DNA from: JAXJQF01 sp036311285
GTDB lineage: Bacteria > Pseudomonadota > Gammaproteobacteria > Enterobacterales > Succinivibrionaceae
Reading direction: 5' to 3'
DNA: 19,233 bases
NCBI GenBank assembly: GCA_036311285.1
Contig: JAXJQF010000020.1
Span: forward strand, 1 to 19,233
Made by a program: the position numbers and the translations under genes. Each line of letters starts with the position of its first letter. The stretch's first letter is position 1. The notes under the pieces are model-generated. The model did no database searches, was not told where the DNA came from, and worked only from the letters and a program-made list of their open reading frames with translations. Positions 14,476 to 19,233 of this stretch are shown piece by piece.

Positions 14476-15273
14476 ATGAACAAATATATTTTATTAAGTG
14501 CGATTTCAGCATTACTAATGACAGCATGTGTTTCAAGACATGAAATTATTGTTGGCAAGGATTCTAATGGTAAGGAAATTGTTCAAGAGATCGGTTATAT
14601 TGATAAAGAAAAGGCTAGTATTGCAAGAGCTAAGCTAGCTGTTAATCAAATTAACGAAGGCAGAATTACAGATGCAAAGAAAAATCTTGAAATTGCTAGT
14701 GATTATGATAGTTCATCTGAATATGTATATTTAGCATGGAGTTATTATTATCAATCAGTTAAAGATGAAAAGAATGCAGTTTCATGGTATGAGAAGACTA
14801 TTAGTCTATTCCCTGAATCAGGTACAGGTCATACAAATTATGGTTCTTATTTATGTGCTTTAGGTAGACATGAAGAAGCTGAAGAACACTTCTTAAAAGC
14901 TGTTGCTATTCCAAGTTATTCTGACATGAGTAGAACATATGAAGAAGCGGCAGTTTGTGCGTATCAATATAAGAAAGTAGACAAAGCTAAAATCTACTTT
15001 GAACGTGCAATGGATTACGGTGGAACATCTCCATCATTATTATATAGCTATGCTAAATTTAGTTATTTAAACAATGATTTTGAAAAAGCTGATTCCTTAA
15101 TGATTCTTTTTGATAAGCAAGTATATAAGGACAATCCTGCTGCTTTATTATTAAAAATAAAGATTGCAACAGCTTTAGGACAGTACGCAACAGCTGAAAT
15201 TTTTGGCAGAAAATTATTACATAAATTCCCGAACAGTACAGAAGCAAAACAATATAAACAAGGTGAATACTAA
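14476..15273 (+). CDS. pilF: Type IV pilus biogenesis lipoprotein PilF/PilW family
   Basis: PilF (PilW) is an outer-membrane TPR lipoprotein that in Pseudomonas and Neisseria helps assemble the PilQ secretin. The 265-residue product starts with a lipoprotein signal with the lipobox LMTAC, acylated cysteine at 18 followed by Val. TPR-type helices run from about 55 to 260, for example AVSWYEKTISLFPESGTGHTNYGSYLCALGRHEEAEEHFLKAV, whose TNYGSYLCALGRHEEA segment is typical of PilF. AAAGGGA at about 14462-14468 lies 8 nt before the ATG. It sits between rlmN and rodZ, the same place as in Pseudomonas, which supports the name. Whether this organism makes type IV pili cannot be judged from the window; a lone PilF also occurs in species without them. 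Confidence 0.82.
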   Translation: MNKYILLSAISALLMTACVSRHEIIVGKDSNGKEIVQEIGYIDKEKASIARAKLAVNQINEGRITDAKKNLEIASDYDSSSEYVYLAWSYYYQSVKDEKNAVSWYEKTISLFPESGTGHTNYGSYLCALGRHEEAEEHFLKAVAIPSYSDMSRTYEEAAVCAYQYKKVDKAKIYFERAMDYGGTSPSLLYSYAKFSYLNNDFEKADSLMILFDKQVYKDNPAALLLKIKIATALGQYATAEIFGRKLLHKFPNSTEAKQYKQGEY

Positions 15274-15275
15274 AA

Positions 15276-16403
15276 ATGGATAAATTGAACAACAACGCTG
15301 AGTTTTCAGAACTTGGAGAATTATTTAGTTCTACCAGAAAGAAGAACAGTCTTTCATTACATGAGGTTTCTGAAAAGCTAAGCATTAGAAGTACTATATT
15401 AAATGATATTGAGCATGGTAAGTTTGCACACTTAAAGGAAGGTGATTGTGCTGCTTATGCTAAATATTTGGGTATTGATTTTGAAAGAGTTAAAGCTGTT
15501 AGAAATCTACAAATTGAAATTGCAAGATTAAAAGGTGATGGTCAGGGATATAGTGCTGTTAAGATTGCGATTGGAATGATTACAATTACGTTAATTATAG
15601 TTGTAATTATGTTTTTATTTTGTTCTTCAAGTGATGAAGAACAAAAAGAAGTTCTTGAAGAACAAGTTAAACCTTCTATGGAAATTAAAGAAGAAAAGCC
15701 AGTTGAACAGCATGTTATTACTGTGGTAACAGAAGAAATTTCTGTTGAAAACGAACAAGTAGGAGTTAAAGAAGAAGCAGCTCCGACAGTTGAAACTGTA
15801 GTTGAAGATGAAGCAATAGTTGTTGGTGATAACAACGTTAATACTGTAGCTGATACTCCTGTTCAAATTGAAAAACCAGATGTTAGTAAGAATCAAGAAG
15901 CTCCTAAGAGTGGAGTGGTAATTGCAACAGAAGAAAATAAGACTAGTGAAGTTAAGGATGTTGCTGAAAACAATAAGCAAGAAACTGTAAAAGCAGAAGA
16001 TGTAGCTGAAAAAGTTGTTACAATGAAAGTAACTGAAACTAATGCAGTTAAAAATACTTCTCAAAAGGAAAAAGTTGCTACAAAGACAACTACAATAAAA
16101 GATAGTTCTGCAAAGACAACAGTAGCTAAGAATACAAATAAGAAAAATATTGTTAGCAAAAAAAATGAAAAAACAACTGCTGTTAATAAGGTTAGCACTG
16201 TTAAGTCGACAGGATTAAAGAGTGGTCAAATTGTTAATCTTGCTGATGAGATGAAACAGTCTAATAAGGTAAAGCAAATCCCTAATAAACAACAAATACA
16301 AATTAAAAAGCCTGAAAGTTCTATAAAAACTTTAACTCCTAAAGAAATGGAGATAAAGAAAAAGGCTGATATGGTTGTGATAACAGAAGCGGTTACAAAG
16401 TAA
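15276..16403 (+). CDS. rodZ: RodZ-like cytoskeletal HTH membrane protein lacking the usual C-terminal domain
   Basis: RodZ links the MreB cytoskeleton to the cell-wall machinery. The N-terminal 10-78 is the Xre-type helix-turn-helix fold used to bind MreB (GELFSSTRKKNSLSLHEVSEKLSI, then LNDIEHGKFAHL and YAKYLGIDFERV). One membrane helix follows at about 96-116. The remaining 260 periplasmic residues are low complexity, rich in Lys, Glu, Thr and Val (repeats such as VAEKV, TTIKDSSAKTTVAKNTNKK). The beta-rich C-terminal domain found in E. coli RodZ (DUF4115) is not recognisable. ATG 15276 follows the pilF stop by 2 nt, and ispG begins 1 nt after the stop, so the gene is embedded in the operon. 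Position between pilF and ispG makes RodZ the best name. Confidence 0.82.
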   Translation: MDKLNNNAEFSELGELFSSTRKKNSLSLHEVSEKLSIRSTILNDIEHGKFAHLKEGDCAAYAKYLGIDFERVKAVRNLQIEIARLKGDGQGYSAVKIAIGMITITLIIVVIMFLFCSSSDEEQKEVLEEQVKPSMEIKEEKPVEQHVITVVTEEISVENEQVGVKEEAAPTVETVVEDEAIVVGDNNVNTVADTPVQIEKPDVSKNQEAPKSGVVIATEENKTSEVKDVAENNKQETVKAEDVAEKVVTMKVTETNAVKNTSQKEKVATKTTTIKDSSAKTTVAKNTNKKNIVSKKNEKTTAVNKVSTVKSTGLKSGQIVNLADEMKQSNKVKQIPNKQQIQIKKPESSIKTLTPKEMEIKKKADMVVITEAVTK

Positions 16404-16404
16404 A

Positions 16405-17484
16405 ATGAGTGATAATAAGATAATCAGAAAGAAAACTCGCCAAATAATGGTTGGTAATGTGCCAGTTGGCGGAGATGCTCCTATATCTGTACAGAGTATG
16501 ACTAATACAGATACATGTGATATTGATGCTACAATTTCACAAGTAAATGCAATAGCTCAAGCTGGAGCAGATATAGTAAGAGTAAGCGTTCCAACCTTAA
16601 AGGCTGCGGAAGCGTTTAAGGAAATTAAATTAGCTTCTCCTATTCCTGTAGTTGCAGATATTCATTTTGATTATCGTATCGCTTTAAAGTGTGCTGAATA
16701 TGGTGTTGATTGCCTACGTATAAATCCAGGTAATATTGGAACTGAAGATAAAATCAAGGCAGTCGTAGATGCAGCTAAGGACAGAAAGATTCCGATTCGT
16801 ATTGGGGTTAATGGAGGGTCTTTAGAACAAGATATTCTTGAAAGATATGGTGAACCAACTCCAGAAGCTTTAGTTGAATCTGCAATGCGTCATGTAGGTA
16901 TTTTAGAAAAGTTCGATTTCCCTGATTTTAAGGTAAGTGTTAAGGCTTCTGATGTATTTTTAGCATACCAAGCTTATAAGTTACTATCAGAGAAGATTGA
17001 CCAACCTTTGCATTTAGGTATTACTGAAGCCGGAGGTTTAAGAAAGGGAACCGCTATGAGTGCTATAGGCCTTTCTTGGTTATTACGTGAAGGAATAGGT
17101 GATACCTTAAGAGTATCATTAGCAGCAGATCCTGTAGAAGAAGTGAAGGTTGGGTTTGATATTCTAAAGGTGTTAAAGTTAAGAAATAGAGGTATTAACT
17201 TTATTGCTTGTCCAACTTGCTCACGTAGAGGATTTGATGTAATTGGAACAGTTGACGCTCTAGAAGCAAGGTTATCTGATATTACTCAAAATATTGATGT
17301 TGCTATTATGGGATGTGTAGTTAATGGACCAGGTGAAGCTTCTAGAGCTAATCTTGGAATTTGTGGTGCAGCCCAAAAGAGTTACTATTATGAAGATGGT
17401 GAACGCTTAGATCGTATTCCGAATGAGCAGTTAGTTGACGAATTAGAAAAGAGAATTAGAAATTACATTTTAAAAAATAATTAA
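16405..17484 (+). CDS. ispG: 4-hydroxy-3-methylbut-2-en-1-yl diphosphate synthase IspG
   Basis: IspG (GcpE) catalyses the reductive ring opening of MEcPP to HMBPP, the next-to-last step of the MEP isoprenoid pathway, using a [4Fe-4S] cluster. The 359 residues (E. coli 372) include the TIM-barrel start IRKKTRQIMVGNVPVGGDAPISVQSMTNT and the cluster ligands C269 and C272 (ACPTCSRRGFDV), C304 (MGCVVNGPGE) and E311, matching E. coli C270, C273, C305 and E312. The ATG lies 1 nt after the rodZ stop with no clear ribosome binding site, so translation probably depends on coupling. rodZ-ispG-hisS order is as in E. coli. The gene implies a working MEP pathway and a supply of Fe-S clusters. Confidence 0.97.
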   Translation: MSDNKIIRKKTRQIMVGNVPVGGDAPISVQSMTNTDTCDIDATISQVNAIAQAGADIVRVSVPTLKAAEAFKEIKLASPIPVVADIHFDYRIALKCAEYGVDCLRINPGNIGTEDKIKAVVDAAKDRKIPIRIGVNGGSLEQDILERYGEPTPEALVESAMRHVGILEKFDFPDFKVSVKASDVFLAYQAYKLLSEKIDQPLHLGITEAGGLRKGTAMSAIGLSWLLREGIGDTLRVSLAADPVEEVKVGFDILKVLKLRNRGINFIACPTCSRRGFDVIGTVDALEARLSDITQNIDVAIMGCVVNGPGEASRANLGICGAAQKSYYYEDGERLDRIPNEQLVDELEKRIRNYILKNN

Positions 17485-17505
17485 TAATAAAGGTTTAAGA
17501 AAGAA

Positions 17506-18774
17506 GTGGCTATAAAAGTAACCTCAATTAGAGGTATGAATGATTTATTACCTCAAGATTCAAACATTTGGCAACAAGTAGAGTCAATTTTAAAGCAAAC
17601 TATGAATTCTCATGGTTATAAGGAAATTAGATTCCCTGTTGTTGAAAAGACAGCATTATTTTGTCGTGCTATCGGCGAAGTTACTGATGTTGTTGAAAAA
17701 GAAATGTATACTTTTGAAGACAGAGATGGCGATTCATTATCTTTACGTCCTGAAGGAACAGCTGGTTGTGTAAGAGCTTGTTTAGAAAACAGCTTAATTT
17801 ATAATCAAGAACAACGTTTATGGTACACAGGTCCAATGTTTAGACATGAAAGACCACAAAAAGGTAGATATAGACAGTTCCATCAATTTGGATGCGAAGT
17901 ATTTGGTTTAAATGGTCCAGATATTGACGCTGAAATAATCGCTTTAACAGCTATGATTTGGAAGAAGCTTGGTTTAACTGAACATGTTGAACTGCAATTA
18001 AATTCATTAGGTTCATCTGAGGAAAGAGCTCAATATAAAGATTCATTAGTTGCATTCCTAGAACAACATAAGGATGTTTTAGATGAAGATTGTAAGAGAC
18101 GAATGTATACAAACCCACTTCGTGTATTAGATACAAAGAACGAAGCTGTTATTGAAATATTAAAGAATGCTCCAAAGTTAAGTGATTGTTTTGGTGAAGA
18201 AACTAAGAATCATTTTAATAGATTATGTAAGTTCTTAGATGCTTTAGATATTAAATATACTGTTAATGATAGATTAGTTCGTGGTTTAGATTACTATAAC
18301 TTAACGGTATTCGAATGGGTTACAACTGCATTAGGAGCTCAAGGTACTGTTTGTGGTGGTGGTCGTTATGACGGATTGGTATCTCAGTTAGGTGGACAAG
18401 ATACACCTGCAATTGGGTTTGCAATCGGTCTAGAACGTTTAGTATTGCTACTTCAAGAGTTAAATTTAGTTGAAAACAAAGGAAATGCAGACGTTATGTT
18501 CTGTGCAATGGGGGAAAGCGCTGAAATTTATGCGATGACTGTTGCTAACAAGCTTCGTTTTGATTTACCTAATGTTAAGATTATGTCTCATTGTGGTGGT
18601 GGTAAATTTAAGAAAGTTATGAGTCATGCTGATAAAGTGGGAGCTAGATTTGCTGTAATTATCGGTGATGATGAAATTGCCAAGGGGATGGTTCAAGTTA
18701 AAGACCTTTCAAAGGGAGAACAAGTTGAGTTGAACTATAGTGGATTAGTGGATTTTATAAATAATAATATATAA
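17506..18774 (+). CDS. hisS: Histidyl-tRNA synthetase HisRS
   Basis: HisRS is a class II aminoacyl-tRNA synthetase that charges tRNA-His. The 422 residues (E. coli 424) carry SIRGMNDLLP (7-16), LRPEGTAG (80-87), the motif 2 loop FRHERPQKGRYRQFHQ (112-127), the HisA signature RGLDYY (259-264), GGGRYDGL (284-291), motif 3 GFAIGLERL (304-312), and a C-terminal anticodon-binding domain with DVMFCAMGESA. The start is GTG at 17506; the sequence after it (AIKVTSIRGMNDLLP) matches the E. coli N-terminus. The ribosome binding site is modest (AAGAAAG or an AAAGG 12 nt away). The gap to ispG is 21 nt, and yfgM follows after 10 nt. Confidence 0.97.
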   Translation: MAIKVTSIRGMNDLLPQDSNIWQQVESILKQTMNSHGYKEIRFPVVEKTALFCRAIGEVTDVVEKEMYTFEDRDGDSLSLRPEGTAGCVRACLENSLIYNQEQRLWYTGPMFRHERPQKGRYRQFHQFGCEVFGLNGPDIDAEIIALTAMIWKKLGLTEHVELQLNSLGSSEERAQYKDSLVAFLEQHKDVLDEDCKRRMYTNPLRVLDTKNEAVIEILKNAPKLSDCFGEETKNHFNRLCKFLDALDIKYTVNDRLVRGLDYYNLTVFEWVTTALGAQGTVCGGGRYDGLVSQLGGQDTPAIGFAIGLERLVLLLQELNLVENKGNADVMFCAMGESAEIYAMTVANKLRFDLPNVKIMSHCGGGKFKKVMSHADKVGARFAVIIGDDEIAKGMVQVKDLSKGEQVELNYSGLVDFINNNI

Positions 18775-18784
18775 GGGGTTTATC

Positions 18785-19233
18785 GTGGTTGATATTTTTG
18801 AAGCAGATGAAAAACAAAGAGAAGAAGAGATACAACAGTGGTGGAAAGACAACTGGGTCAGCATAATTGGTGGTATTGTTATCGCGATAGTTGGCATCAT
18901 TGCTTTTTGGTCTTGGAGAGATTATCAAATGAGTCAAAAGCAGCTTCAAACAGCTTCTTTATACTCAGTTATTTCTAATACTAAAGATGTGAAGATTGAT
19001 GATGTTAAGTCATATATCGATACTAACAAGAATGAATATGGTCAAATCGTTTCATTCCAATTAGCAAATTTATATGTTGCTGAAGGTAAGTATCAAGAAG
19101 CATACAACGCTTTAGTTGATAATATCCAAGCTGGTATGGTTAATGATTCAATTTTAAATGATGTAGCAAGAATCAGAGCTGCAAGATTAGCAATTGAGTT
19201 AAAGAAGTTTAACGATTCTGTTGCTTTATTAGA
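18785..19233 (+). CDS. yfgM: YfgM-like membrane-anchored TPR protein (partial)
   Basis: YfgM is an inner-membrane protein with a periplasmic TPR domain that works with PpiD at the SecYEG translocon. The frame begins at GTG 18785, with AAGGGG at 18773-18778 overlapping the hisS stop and a 6-nt spacer, and runs open to the window edge (149 codons seen; E. coli about 206). The start VDIFEADEKQREEEIQQWWKDN is acidic and cytoplasmic, a single membrane helix spans about 25-42, and the beginning of the TPR domain shows YGQIVSFQLANLYVAEGKYQEA, matching E. coli YGALASLELAQQFVDKNELEKA. Its place after hisS, where yfgM-bamB stand in E. coli, supports the name. The C-terminal part lies outside the window. 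Confidence 0.9.
   Translation, partial: MVDIFEADEKQREEEIQQWWKDNWVSIIGGIVIAIVGIIAFWSWRDYQMSQKQLQTASLYSVISNTKDVKIDDVKSYIDTNKNEYGQIVSFQLANLYVAEGKYQEAYNALVDNIQAGMVNDSILNDVARIRAARLAIELKKFNDSVALL

Noticed and set aside
15627..16064. Long antisense frame rich in Phe, Asn and Ser opposite rodZ
   Set aside because: Its composition mirrors the Lys/Glu/Thr-rich low-complexity coding strand; no start context, no recognisable domain, and it lies inside a convincing gene.

Overview
The window reads as a chromosomal core-gene block from an AT-rich gammaproteobacterium. Nearly every protein can be lined up with an Escherichia coli counterpart, and much of the gene order matches too: queA-tgt-yajC-secD-secF on the left, and the remains of trmJ-isc-pepB followed by ndk-rlmN-pilF-rodZ-ispG-hisS-yfgM on the right. 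A pilF gene between rlmN and rodZ is seen in Pseudomonas, Vibrio and Aeromonas relatives but not in E. coli. A low-GC, possibly anaerobic or host-associated lineage such as Succinivibrionaceae would fit, but that assignment is inference. All genes are on the plus strand. I see no mobile elements, CRISPR arrays, tRNA or rRNA genes.

Layout. Positions 1-250 are an AT-rich leader. 251-2457 hold the queuosine genes queA and tgt, overlapping by one base and followed by a terminator. 2730-5939 hold yajC-secD-secF (Sec translocon accessory complex), with a promoter before and a terminator after. 6061-7008 is an NlpI-like outer-membrane TPR lipoprotein, which in E. coli lies elsewhere (by pnp). 7078-7851 is trmJ. 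A stretch of almost 500 bases without a confident gene carries two hairpins. 8348-9043 encode a small heavy-metal-associated (HMA) domain protein and an unusual Fur-family regulator, in the place where iscR is expected. 9244-11747 are iscS and pepB, overlapping. 11905-12336 is ndk and 12396-13129 a frameshifted cobB sirtuin. 13360 to the end is a tight run of rlmN, pilF, rodZ, ispG, hisS and yfgM, the last cut by the window edge.

The most notable feature is the broken ISC locus. In E. coli the order is trmJ-iscR-iscS-iscU-iscA-hscB-hscA-fdx-iscX-pepB. Here both flanks (trmJ and pepB) and iscS remain, but the scaffold, chaperone and ferredoxin genes are missing and iscR is replaced by the HMA/Fur-like pair. 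IscS itself stops at the point where the E. coli protein continues into its IscU-binding tail, and its last codons overlap the pepB start. The catalytic residues of IscS are intact, so it probably works as a stand-alone cysteine desulfurase (for example for tRNA thiolation), while RlmN and IspG in the same window still need [4Fe-4S] clusters from another source. A long palindrome upstream of iscS, a one-base deletion in cobB and a RodZ without its C-terminal domain are the other points to examine.
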